Positions 1-10,100 of a stretch of DNA of 64,000 bases are shown here, piece after piece. Below the pieces are notes generated by a model. That model had not been told where the DNA came from. It did not search any database and worked only from the letters and a program-made list of their open reading frames with translations. How positions within the stretch are numbered: the first letter of the stretch is position 1; every line of letters starts with the position of its first letter. Origin of the DNA: an uncultured Bacteroidales bacterium (GTDB lineage Bacteria; Bacteroidota; Bacteroidia; Bacteroidales; F082); NCBI GenBank assembly GCA_946184615.1, contig CAMHFN010000007.1, positions 1 through 64,000 of the forward strand, read 5' to 3'. The position numbers and the translations under genes are program-made.

Positions 1-1183
1 CGTCCATGGCGCGGACGGTCTTGCCGTCTTCGTTCTGCTTCATGTAGAAAGCCTTGATCTCTTTCGGATAGTCGGTGAGGATGACCGGCTTCTTGAAGTG
101 CTTCTCGACGAGGTAACGCTCGTGCTCCGACTGCAGGTCGACGCCCCAACCGTCCACGGGATACTGGAACTTGCCCTTCTTGTTGTAGTTGGAGTTGCGC
201 AGGATGTCGATGGCCTCGGTGTAGGTGAGGCGCACGAACTCATGCTCGAGCACGAAGTGCAGCTTGCTGATGAGTTCCATCGACTTGTCTTCCTCTTTCT
301 TGCCCTTCTCTTCGTCTTGGAGGCGCTTGCTGAGGAACTGGAGGTCGTCCATGTTGTTGTCCAAAGCGTATTGGATCAAGTATTTCAGCATCTCTTCGGC
401 GAGGTCCATGTTGTCGTTGATGTCGTAGAAGGCCATCTCGGGTTCGATCATCCAGAACTCGGCCAAGTGGCGCGTGGTGTTGGAGTTTTCGGCACGGAAC
501 GTGGGACCAAAGGTGTAGATCTTGCCCAGCGCCGTGGCGGCCAGCTCACCTTCGAGCTGTCCCGATACAGTAAGGTTGGTCGACTTGCCGAAGAAGTCCT
601 GCTTGTAATCGACGTTGCCTTGCTCGTCGCGGGGCGGGTTGTTCAAGTCCAAGGTGGTCACTTGGAACATCTCGCCGGCACCCTCTGCGTCGGAGGCGGT
701 GATGAGCGGGGTGTGGATGTTGTAGAAACCTCTTTCGGTGAAAAACTTGTGAATGGCAAACACCATGGCATGGCGTAGACGCATCACCGCACCGAAAGTA
801 TTGGTGCGGAAACGCAGGTGGGCGATGTCACGCAAGAACTCCAAGGAATGCTTCTTGGGTTGCAACGGGTATTCATCGGGGTTGGCAGGACCGAATAGCC
901 CGATTTCCTTTACGGAGAGCTCCACGGCCTGACCGCTGCCCATGGAGGCCACCAAAACTCCCTTGGCCCACAAGGAGGCTCCAGCGTGCATCAAGGCCAG
1001 ATTCTCCTCGGGGATGACGTTCAAGTCAATGACCAGTTGCAAGTTGTTGATGGTGGAACCATCGTTTAAGGCAATGAAAGCCACGTTTTTGCTGCCGCGC
1101 TTGTTGCGCACCCAGCCCATTACGGTAATCTCTTCTTCCGAAGCCTGCATCTGCAAGGCTTGCTTGATTTCTACTCTTTTCAC
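1..1183 (-). CDS. asnS: Asparagine--tRNA ligase (partial, runs off the window start; GTG start)
   Basis: Reverse-strand translation reads [43 protein letters not shown]...[25 protein letters not shown]...[29 protein letters not shown], class II AsnRS-like; the ORF track split it because of the GTG start and window edge. Confidence 0.93.
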   Translation of the reverse strand, partial: MKRVEIKQALQMQASEEEITVMGWVRNKRGSKNVAFIALNDGSTINNLQLVIDLNVIPEENLALMHAGASLWAKGVLVASMGSGQAVELSVKEIGLFGPANPDEYPLQPKKHSLEFLRDIAHLRFRTNTFGAVMRLRHAMVFAIHKFFTERGFYNIHTPLITASDAEGAGEMFQVTTLDLNNPPRDEQGNVDYKQDFFGKSTNLTVSGQLEGELAATALGKIYTFGPTFRAENSNTTRHLAEFWMIEPEMAFYDINDNMDLAEEMLKYLIQYALDNNMDDLQFLSKRLQDEEKGKKEEDKSMELISKLHFVLEHEFVRLTYTEAIDILRNSNYNKKGKFQYPVDGWGVDLQSEHERYLVEKHFKKPVILTDYPKEIKAFYMKQNEDGKTVRAMD

Positions 1184-1207
1184 GGTATGATGTTTTAAAC
1201 TTAGGCG

Positions 1208-1215
1208 CAAAGTTA
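1208..1215 (-). promoter_or_regulatory. Bacteroidota -7 element TAACTTTG upstream of asnS
   Basis: Matches TAnnTTTG about 25 nt upstream of the GTG start. Confidence 0.55.
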
Positions 1216-1248
1216 TGAAAAAAACACAATAGACGAATAAAAATGCCG

Positions 1249-1256
1249 TATATTTG
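1249..1256 (+). promoter_or_regulatory. -7 element TATATTTG only 5 nt before the start codon of the DAHP synthase gene
   Basis: TATATTTGCAACGATG; TAnnTTTG consensus. Confidence 0.6.
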
Positions 1257-1261
1257 CAACG

Positions 1262-2278
1262 ATGAACGATCCAATTGTCATGGCCGGCCCGTGTAGTGTG
1301 GAGTGTGAGGAGCAAATCCTTGCCACAGCGCGTGCTTTGGCCAAAATACCTGAAGTGAAACTATTACGGGGGGGCATCTGGAAACCCCGTACCCGTCCCG
1401 ATGCCTTTGAGGGTAGGGGAGAGGAAGGGTTGAAATGGCTCCTTGAAGCCAAGAAAGAGACGGGCCTGCCCATAGCAACCGAGGTGGCCACGCCTGAACA
1501 CGTTGAATTGGCCTTGAAATACGAGGTCGATGCCTTATGGATCGGTGCCCGTACCGTGGTCAACCCCTTTTCGGTGCAGCAACTGGCCGATACCTTGAAA
1601 GGCATGGACCTCCCCGTTTTTATCAAGAATCCCGTCTCTCCTGACCTAAACCTTTGGGTGGGAGCTTTCGAGCGTTTCAGAAAAGCAGGGGTGGCCCCAT
1701 TGGCGGCCATCCATCGGGGCTTCTCCTATTATAAAGAATCCCCTTACCGCAACTTCCCGATGTGGGAAATTGCCATCGAGTTGAAGCGTGTTCTTGATGT
1801 TCCGGTGCTCACCGACATCAGCCATATCTGTGGATGTCGGGAACTGCTTCGTGACACCGCCCAGAAATCGATCGATTTGGCTTTTGACGGCTTGATGGTG
1901 GAATGCCACCACGATCCTGACCATGCACTCACCGATGCTAGTCAACAGATTTCACCAGAAATGTTGAAAGAATTATTGGTATCGCTGCGGCCTCGCTCCT
2001 CTCAGGCTGCTGCTAATGATCAAGTGCTGGCAGCCCTTCGTAGCGAGATTGACGACATTGATGCTGAATTGCTCCAGCTGTTGGCTCGTCGGATGAATGT
2101 CTCAAGCCAAATCGGTGCATACAAGAAAGAGAAGGGACTCACGGTGGTGCAGATGGATCGCTGGAAACAAATCTTGGCCAATCACCTCCAAACGGGAGAA
2201 GAACTCGGCCTTTCAAAGGAATTAATAAATAAGGTGTTCGAAGCCATCCATCTGGCCTCCATCCAACGCCAATCTTAA
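1262..2278 (+). CDS. Bifunctional 3-deoxy-7-phosphoheptulonate synthase / chorismate mutase
   Basis: [20 protein letters not shown]...[23 protein letters not shown] (DAHP synthase) followed by [35 protein letters not shown] (chorismate mutase). Confidence 0.93.
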   Translation: MNDPIVMAGPCSVECEEQILATARALAKIPEVKLLRGGIWKPRTRPDAFEGRGEEGLKWLLEAKKETGLPIATEVATPEHVELALKYEVDALWIGARTVVNPFSVQQLADTLKGMDLPVFIKNPVSPDLNLWVGAFERFRKAGVAPLAAIHRGFSYYKESPYRNFPMWEIAIELKRVLDVPVLTDISHICGCRELLRDTAQKSIDLAFDGLMVECHHDPDHALTDASQQISPEMLKELLVSLRPRSSQAAANDQVLAALRSEIDDIDAELLQLLARRMNVSSQIGAYKKEKGLTVVQMDRWKQILANHLQTGEELGLSKELINKVFEAIHLASIQRQS

Positions 2279-2302
2279 TTCTTACTTCTTACTTCTGTCT
2301 TC

Positions 2303-2752
2303 TCAATTAAAAATGTGCACCTCATACCCATCAAAACTGGTGCGGTACTGAATGAGCGGATAAATACCGTCGCCTTCGAAGATGTCGCCATTAATAATAT
2401 TGTATTTGATGTCGTTGCAGTTGTCGACAACGAAGGGGAAATCGACCACCAGTCGGGTGAGATTGCCGTTGTTGTCCCGGCAGTCGGGATTATTAGGGGG
2501 AAGTCGGTCGTAGGCCCTGAACTCGTCTTGCGATAACCGGTACACAATGAGACCACGACTGGTACTCATCGGGTCGGAAGTCAGGTACGTGTAGCCGCTC
2601 ACCACCCTCAGGTCGTAATAGTCGATCTGGTTGAGGTTGATGGTGATGTTGATGATGGCGTTGGGGTAGTTTGGGTTTTCATGGACATCCTTGCAGCCTT
2701 GTAATGAGGCTGTGAGCAGCAGGATCAAAAGCAGGGTTCGTTTGTTTTTCAT
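2303..2752 (-). CDS. Putative lipoprotein with a degenerate Rieske-like fold
   Basis: Lipobox LLLTASLQGC; C-terminal GLIVYRLSQDEFRAYDRLPPNNPDC...DNCNDIKYNIINGDIFEGDGIYPLIQYRTSFDGYEVHIFN resembles Bacteroidota Rieske-fold lipoproteins but lacks the CxH/CxxH ligand pattern. ORF trimmed to ATG at 2752. Confidence 0.65.
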   Translation of the reverse strand: MKNKRTLLLILLLTASLQGCKDVHENPNYPNAIINITINLNQIDYYDLRVVSGYTYLTSDPMSTSRGLIVYRLSQDEFRAYDRLPPNNPDCRDNNGNLTRLVVDFPFVVDNCNDIKYNIINGDIFEGDGIYPLIQYRTSFDGYEVHIFN

Positions 2753-2756
2753 TCCG

Positions 2757-2764
2757 CAAATGTA
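2757..2764 (-). promoter_or_regulatory. -7 element TACATTTG, 4 nt from the ATG of the lipoprotein gene
   Basis: Reverse strand reads TACATTTGCGGAATGAAA. Confidence 0.55.
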
Positions 2765-2784
2765 GTTGTTTTTGCTGAAAGTGC

Positions 2785-2792
2785 TATCTTTG
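2785..2792 (+). promoter_or_regulatory. -7 element TATCTTTG upstream of the small lipoprotein gene
   Basis: TAnnTTTG consensus, about 23 nt before ATG 2816. Confidence 0.55.
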
Positions 2793-2815
2793 TACGTCGA
2801 AAAACACGAAAACGG

Positions 2816-3061
2816 ATGAAGAGAAGTGCCATTTTTTTCTTGGTTTTGCTCTTGCTGATGACTTTTTCCTGTGCCTCTAGCCGCTCCAGTAGGGCGATTC
2901 GAAAGGCCGAGCGGATGATGGAGCAGCAAGAGAGGCAGGCCCAAAAGGATTATGAGAAAGCCATTGACACGCACTATAAGCATCAGGCTCCGAAGACGAA
3001 GAAGATGATTCGTGAAGACCGGCGCCGTGCCAGACGACTGAATCGGCATCTGCAACGCTGA
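2816..3061 (+). CDS. Small basic putative lipoprotein (81 aa)
   Basis: Signal peptide with LLMTFSCAS lipobox, then charged helical region. Confidence 0.65.
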   Translation: MKRSAIFFLVLLLLMTFSCASSRSSRAIRKAERMMEQQERQAQKDYEKAIDTHYKHQAPKTKKMIREDRRRARRLNRHLQR

Positions 3062-3245
3062 GTCTCTATTAATATTAAATAGGTGTGTTTTTCTTAAAAG
3101 CAGCCTTTTTCTGTCAAAATTTTTTTTCGGGAGAGTTGTTTTGTAATCCCTTAATTTTCATCATTTTCACAAGATGTGAGAATTTTTTTAACGAAAAAAA
3201 CATCACTAAAAATTGTTTTTTCTTGTGTGCTTGGTAAAAAGTTTA

Positions 3246-3253
3246 TAATTTTG
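3246..3253 (+). promoter_or_regulatory. -7 element TAATTTTG upstream of the TonB-dependent receptor
   Basis: TAnnTTTG consensus about 50 nt before the start codon. Confidence 0.5.
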
Positions 3254-3304
3254 ATGGCTTTTTAGTGCAAATTAAATAGGAAGTATAACATAAAATCACA
3301 AGGT

Positions 3305-6300
3305 ATGTTTAGAAATTTACTAATGACCCTTGCAATTGTGTTGGCAACATGCACGTTAGCTTTCGCACAGCAAGGACGACTCAAAGGAAAGGTTACCGAT
3401 GAAACGGGTCAGCCCGTATCGTTCGCAAACATCGTCCTCGAAAAAGGAGGAACCTTGGTTGGCGGTGCGACTTCGGATTTCGATGGTAACTATGACATCA
3501 ACCCTATTCCTCCGGGAACGTATGATTTGAAGGCAACCTTCGTTGGCTACAACAATTATGTCTTGAACGGCATCATTATTCCGGCCAACAAGATTACCGA
3601 TTGGAACATTAAGATGCAGAGTGGTGCCATTAGTCTGACGGAGGTCACGGTTATCGATTATGAGGTTCCGTTGATCTCGAAGGATAACACCACGTCCGGT
3701 GCTTCCATCACCGCTGAGGAAATCGCTAAGTTGCCGAACCGTTCGGCATCGGGTGTCGCCTCTACCGTAGGCGGTGTGTACTCGGCTGACGGTGAGGTCG
3801 GTAGTATCCGTGGTTCTCGTGAAGACGCCGTCTACTACATCGACGGTGTGAAGGTCATCGGTAGTTCCAGCGTTCCGCAAAGCGCTATCGACCAGGTGGA
3901 CGTCATTCTTGGTGGTACCCCTGCCATGTATGGTGACGCCATGGGCGGTATCATCAACGTGACTACCAAAGGCCCCAGCCGTACCTTCGGCGCTGGTCTG
4001 GAACTTGAAACCTCAGTGGAAGGCTATGGCCGTAACCGTTTGGGCTTCAGCATCCAGGGACCACTCATCAAGGGTAAGCAAGCCGAGACCGCTCTGCTGG
4101 GCTTCTTCCTCGCTGGTGACCTCTCCTACAACAAAGTGGGTGCCCTCTCTGCTACGGGTTTCTATACCGCCGACCAAAGATGGCTGGATACCATCTCCAA
4201 GTATCCTCTCGTCCCCACCGGCATTGGTGCTGGTACCTACCAAACAGCTTCCTTCACCAAAAAGGACGACTTGGTTTACTCCAGATTATCAGCCAACACC
4301 AGCAGCTATTCCGTGAACCTCTCGGGTAACATCAACGTTCGTACGACCGAGACCATCAACCTCACCATCGGTGGATCGTTCTACAGATACAGCGGACACG
4401 GATTCTCACGTAGCTTCTCCTACTTCAACACCGATAAAAACTATATCAGCAAGTCAGGGACCACCCGTGGCTATATCCGCTTCACCCAGCGTTTCCCCAC
4501 CGCCCCCGAAAGCACCTCGCTGATTCGTAACTTCTACTATAGCATCCAAGCCGACTACACTAGATCAACAGGTGAGTATGGTGACCCCGACCTTTGGGAC
4601 AATATCTTTGGATATGGCTACCTCGGAAACTTTATGACCTATAAGACCCCGACTTATCAAGTGGGTAACGTTGACTCTGTGCTTGTGGACGGTCAATATA
4701 GAAACTTCACCAACGTCTGGACCCTGAACTCCTGGGACTACGACACCCTCGTCGAGTTCACTCCCTCGGAACTCAACCCCCTGTTGGCCAGATATACCGA
4801 TTATACCATCGACCTCTATAGAGGCAATGGCGCTAGCGGTTACTACGACAACTTCACCAACCTTCAACTCAATGGTGGTCTGGTGAACGGACGTACCCCG
4901 AACTACATCTATGGCATGTATGCCGTCCCCGGCACCATCATGTCCAACTACGGTAAGTCCGTCAGCGACCAGATCGCTTTCAACGTCAACGCCTCCATGA
5001 CGATTGGTAACGGCGATAGCTCACACGAAGTGAAACTCGGTTTCCAATATGAACAGCAGAACTCCAGCGGCATGAGCTACGTTACCGACTACTGGACCCT
5101 TATGCGTGGCTTGGTGAACTCCCATATTCAAGAGTTGGATATGGCTAACCCGTATGCGACCAGCTATGACGGTTACGTCGATACCGTCCGCTTCCACAGA
5201 TTCTACGACGGTGACAACCAGTTTGTTTTCGACGTCAACCTGCGTAAAGCTATGGGTCTCGATCCCAAGGGAACCGACTACATCTTGATCGACTCCTATG
5301 ATTTTAGCGACAACTCCATCATGTATTATGATGAGAACGGCAAGAAGAATAAAGCCTATGTCTCTGGCGGCCTCGATATCAGCATGTTCTCACCTGACGA
5401 ACTTACCCGTGACGGTCAACTCTATGTGTCCTACTACGGCTACACTTACGATGGTAAGAAACACGGCTGGGGAGAACGTCCTACGCTCGATGACTTCTTC
5501 ACTGAGACCAAGACCGATGATAATGGCAATACCTTCTTCACCCGTCCTGTGGCCTCCAGCCAGCCTATTTACGCTGCCGGTTATATCCAGGATAAATTCG
5601 CCTTCAAAGACTTGATCTTCCAAGTCGGTGTTCGTGCCGACCGTTTTGACGCTAACCAGTCGGTGTTGAAAGACCCCTTCATCCTTTACAACTACTTCAC
5701 TGTCGGCGACAAACGCTCCAATGGTCAGATTGAACTTCCTACAGGTGAGTTTGTCACCATCCCGAGCAACATCGGCGACGACTACGCCATCTATATCAAC
5801 GGCCTTACCGACATCAACGAAATCACTGGTTTCCGTAGCGGTACCACATGGTATAATGCTGACGGTGCTATCGTGGCTTCCCCGACGGCTCTGGCCAGAG
5901 GCGGTACCGAACCTACCCCGTGGGTCAAAAACCCTGACCAACAAAAGGTGGACCAAGCTTCCTTCGAAGACTATAAACCTTCATGGGACTTCATGCCGCG
6001 TATCTCCTTCTCCTTCCCGATTTCTGACGAGGCCCTGTTCTTCGCTCACTACGACAAGCTGACCCAGCGTCCTTCAAGTGCCTACTTCGTCACCCCGCTC
6101 GACTATTACTACTTCACTGAGAATTCCGGTTCTATCGCCAACCCGAACTTGAGACCTATGCAGACGGTTGACTACGAACTCGGTTTCACCCAGAAGATCA
6201 ATAACACCTCCTCGTTCACCATCACGGCCTACTATCGTGAGATTCGTAATATGGTTCAGATGTATCGTCTGACAGGTGCTTACCCGAAGTCCTACACTTC

Positions 6301-7066
6301 CTACAGTAACCTCGACTTTGGTACCACCAAAGGTATTACCGCCGAATACGACCTCCGTAGAACCAAGAACGTCCGTGTGCGTGCCAACTACACTTTGCAG
6401 TATGCAAGCATGACCGGTTCTTCCACCTCAACGGCTGCCGCTCTGATTAGCGCTGGTGTGCCTAACCTGAGATCAACCTTCCCGACGGGTTTCGACCGCC
6501 GTCACGCCGTCAGCCTTACCGTTGACTATCGTTACGGTTCTGGTAAGAAATACGATGGTCCCGTCATCAACCGCGAGAAGTCAGGCAAGAGCCCCATTCA
6601 ATTGCTCGCCAATGCAGGTGCCTCTCTGACACTGACCGGTGGTTCCGGTGCCCCGTACACCGCTTCACGTACCGTGACCTCCCCGATCTCTGGTGGTAAC
6701 AACCTGCTTGAAGGTACTTACTACGGCTCCAGAATGCCGGCCTCCTTCAAGATGGACCTCCGTGTCGACAAGGACTTCTATATCACCCTCGGTGGCAATA
6801 AGGAAGGTAAGACAGGCCGCGAAGCCTTCTTCAACGTGTATGTCAACGTGACCAACCTCCTTAACGCAAAGAACATCTTGAGTGTTTACAACGCAACTGG
6901 CGACCCTGATGATGATGGTTACCTCACCTCAGCCAAATATCAACAGGAAATCCGCAACCAGTTGGATCCCGAAGCTTTCATCCAAATGTACCAGATCTAC
7001 GTGAACAACGGTGGACACTACTCCACACCTCGCCAGATCAAAGTCGGTGCAAGCTTTAACTTCTAA
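3305..7066 (+). CDS. TonB-dependent receptor with N-terminal carboxypeptidase-regulatory-like domain
   Basis: Signal peptide; GRLKGKVTDETGQPVSFANIVLEKGG (CarboxypepD_reg-like); plug region YYIDGVKVIGSSSVPQSAIDQVDVILGGTPAMYGDAMGGIINVTTK; long beta-barrel ending VGASFNF. Confidence 0.93.
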   Translation: MFRNLLMTLAIVLATCTLAFAQQGRLKGKVTDETGQPVSFANIVLEKGGTLVGGATSDFDGNYDINPIPPGTYDLKATFVGYNNYVLNGIIIPANKITDWNIKMQSGAISLTEVTVIDYEVPLISKDNTTSGASITAEEIAKLPNRSASGVASTVGGVYSADGEVGSIRGSREDAVYYIDGVKVIGSSSVPQSAIDQVDVILGGTPAMYGDAMGGIINVTTKGPSRTFGAGLELETSVEGYGRNRLGFSIQGPLIKGKQAETALLGFFLAGDLSYNKVGALSATGFYTADQRWLDTISKYPLVPTGIGAGTYQTASFTKKDDLVYSRLSANTSSYSVNLSGNINVRTTETINLTIGGSFYRYSGHGFSRSFSYFNTDKNYISKSGTTRGYIRFTQRFPTAPESTSLIRNFYYSIQADYTRSTGEYGDPDLWDNIFGYGYLGNFMTYKTPTYQVGNVDSVLVDGQYRNFTNVWTLNSWDYDTLVEFTPSELNPLLARYTDYTIDLYRGNGASGYYDNFTNLQLNGGLVNGRTPNYIYGMYAVPGTIMSNYGKSVSDQIAFNVNASMTIGNGDSSHEVKLGFQYEQQNSSGMSYVTDYWTLMRGLVNSHIQELDMANPYATSYDGYVDTVRFHRFYDGDNQFVFDVNLRKAMGLDPKGTDYILIDSYDFSDNSIMYYDENGKKNKAYVSGGLDISMFSPDELTRDGQLYVSYYGYTYDGKKHGWGERPTLDDFFTETKTDDNGNTFFTRPVASSQPIYAAGYIQDKFAFKDLIFQVGVRADRFDANQSVLKDPFILYNYFTVGDKRSNGQIELPTGEFVTIPSNIGDDYAIYINGLTDINEITGFRSGTTWYNADGAIVASPTALARGGTEPTPWVKNPDQQKVDQASFEDYKPSWDFMPRISFSFPISDEALFFAHYDKLTQRPSSAYFVTPLDYYYFTENSGSIANPNLRPMQTVDYELGFTQKINNTSSFTITAYYREIRNMVQMYRLTGAYPKSYTSYSNLDFGTTKGITAEYDLRRTKNVRVRANYTLQYASMTGSSTSTAAALISAGVPNLRSTFPTGFDRRHAVSLTVDYRYGSGKKYDGPVINREKSGKSPIQLLANAGASLTLTGGSGAPYTASRTVTSPISGGNNLLEGTYYGSRMPASFKMDLRVDKDFYITLGGNKEGKTGREAFFNVYVNVTNLLNAKNILSVYNATGDPDDDGYLTSAKYQQEIRNQLDPEAFIQMYQIYVNNGGHYSTPRQIKVGASFNF

Positions 7067-7105
7067 TGAACGATGGTTGAATCTAAAAGAATAATCACAG
7101 ATAAT

Positions 7106-10100
7106 ATGAAGAATATCGCACGTTTATTGTTTGTCGCGCTCCTTATGATGGGCGTTACAATTCCAGGAAAGGCTCACGTCTGGGTCGGTGACGGTACCCC
7201 CTCTAAGGGAAACCGGGAGCTGAAAGAGACGACAGCCGGATGTTCACCATCGTCCGCTTTTGAATGGTTGAACATCAACAATGTTAGAACCCGTTTTAAC
7301 GCGGGCGGTGACATGTGGTGGGACCTCCCCGGTGGTATGGGAGCCCAGTACTTCATCCCTGCCAATGGCTCTGCTACCTCTTTGTTCGCTGGTGCTCTTT
7401 GGATCGCTGGTCGTGACATTAACAACCAGTTGAAATGTTCTGCTGTGCGTTTCCGTCAAGGTCCCGATCTCAAGGGTGGTAACGATTTCTGGACAGGTCC
7501 TCTGACCCTCGATGGTGCCAACATCGACGCTGTTACCTGCGCCGAATGGGACCGCATCTGGAAAATCACCCGCGATGAAGTTGACGAGTTCATCAATCAC
7601 TTGACGGGCCCGAAAGATGACCCCAAATCCAGATACGGATCTTTTGAACCTACCGAGGATTATCCGTCACCCCCGAAGATCATTCTCGAATGGCCTGCCC
7701 ATCCTGAAATCGTCGGTGGTAACTGGGACGGCGTCAGCCACTACATGGCTCCCTTCTATGACAATAACTTCAACGGTGAATATGATCCCGAGAACGGTGA
7801 CTTCCCCTATTATGATGTTGACAATGAACTCTGTCACACCAAGACCCCAACCATGGACGAGCAGTATGAGCCCGAAGCGATCCACGGCTCCATCCTCTCC
7901 GACCAAGTGCTGAAAGGTGACCAAACCCTGTGGTGGGTGTTCAATGATAAGGGTAATTCACATACCGAATCCCACGGTTCAGCCATCGGTCTTGAAATCC
8001 GTGCACAAGCTTTCGGATTTGCTACCAACGACGAAATCAATAACATGTCGTTCTGTAGCTACGAGATCATCAACCGCTCTACTTATGAACTCACCAACAC
8101 CTACTTCTGCCCTTGGACTGACGTGGACCTTGGCTATGCCCGTGACGACTATGTGGGTTGCGACGTGCAACGTGGTCTTGGTTACGGTTACAATGGTTAT
8201 GCTATCGATGGTAGCGGTGAACCTGAAGCTTATGGTAACCAACCTCCAGCGGTGGGTATCGACTTCTTCCAGGGTCCTTATATGGATGCTGATGAAATAG
8301 ACAACCCCAAATATAAATTCACCATCAATTCCGTGTTCACTGGTCTCGACCCGATCTCTGGTGACTCCATTTTCATCCATGATACCGTCGATAGAGAACA
8401 ACTCTGCGATGAGTCCATCAATGGTGTGAACTTCGGTAACGGCATTGTCGATGATGAACGTTTCGGTATGCGCCGCTTCCTTTATCACACCAACGGTGCT
8501 GCCCAAACGGGTGACCCGGAATATGCTTCCGACTACTATAACTTCCTGCGTGGTATCTGGAAGGACGGTAACAGCATGATGTATGGTGGTAACGCTTATC
8601 CAGGCACCTCTGGTGTCGTGGGTCCCGCCTGCGTGTTCATGTTCCCCGGCGATACCGACCCCTGCAACTGGGGTACCGGTGGTATTCCTCCGGGAGGTGG
8701 TTACAACCAAAATGGTAAATACTGGACCGACTCTGAAGCGGGCAACAAGCCGGATGACCGTCGTTTCATGCAGTCCGCTGGTCCCTTCACCTTGAAACCA
8801 GGTGCCGTCAACTACATCACCTTCGGTGTGCCGTGGGCTCGTGCTACCTCGGGTGGTCCTCAAGCTTCTGTGGAACTTCTCCGCGTGACCGACGACAAGT
8901 GCCAGGCTTTGTTCGACAACTGCTTTAAAGTTATCGATGGCCCCAGCGCTCCTGACCTCACCATCCGCGAACTCGACCAGAAACTTATCGTTTATCTGTC
9001 CTATACTCCTTCTTCAAACAACTATAAGGAAGGCTATATCGAAAAAGATCCTGAAATCCCGGAGTATCGCCCCGATGATTCTACCAAATTGGCCGACCGT
9101 TTCTATCGTTTCGAAGGTTATAAAGTGTTTCAGCTTGTCAACGATGAAGTCGGTGCTGATGAACTTAGCAACAATGCCAAGGCTCGTCTGGTCTTCCAAT
9201 GCGACATCCAAAATGGTGTTTCCCACCTGGTCAACTATGAATGGGATGACCATATTGGTGCTATCGTTCCTAGTTTGAAAGTGGATGGTGCCGATGCCGG
9301 CATTACCCATAGCTTCGTGGTCACTGAAGACTTGTTCTCCACTGGTGAGAGCACCTCTCTGGTCAACCATAAGACCTATTATTACATGGCCGTTGCTTAT
9401 GCCTATAACAACTATATGGACTATGCCCAGGATCCTAGCGAACCCATCCTCCTTTCAGGTCAGCAAAAGCCCTACCTCGAAGGTCGTAAGGACATCAAGT
9501 GCTACGAAGCCGTCCCGCATAAGATCATCAATGGTACTGTGATGCAGTGTGAATACGGTCAGAAACCGGCCATCACTCGTCTCGTCGGTATCGGTAATGG
9601 TGGCAATGAACTTGAGTTGAGCGAAGAGACCGTTCACGACATCCTTTACGATAAGGATAACAATTTGAAGGTGGCTAGCAAAGAGGTTGTAATGGGTCAT
9701 CCCGACTACCCGATTGCTTATCATCCTTCCTACAAAGTGGGTTATGGTCCTCTCAATGTGAAGGTGATTGATCCTCTTAATGTGAAATCCACCACCTACG
9801 AACTCACCTTTGACTCCTTGTTCCCAGTGTATACCCATGGCGTTTCGACCAATAACTCCGTTCAACTTGTCGGTAGCGATACCGTACAAGATAGTAGAGC
9901 CTTGCGTATGGCTTCTCACTGGACTCTTCTGGATACGGTGAGCGGCGAGGTCTACCATTGCGATACGATCACCACCTTCTCTGATGAAAAGATGTTCATC
10001 GATAGAGGTATCTCCATCACGGTCAACCAGCCTTGGAATCTTGGCCCAGTGTATGTGGGTAAGTTGTGGGACAATGACCAAAGCAACCCGCACTTCTATA

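Noticed and set aside
98-778. 226-aa plus-strand ORF at the window start
   Set aside because: Antisense to asnS, whose reverse-strand translation is unambiguous.
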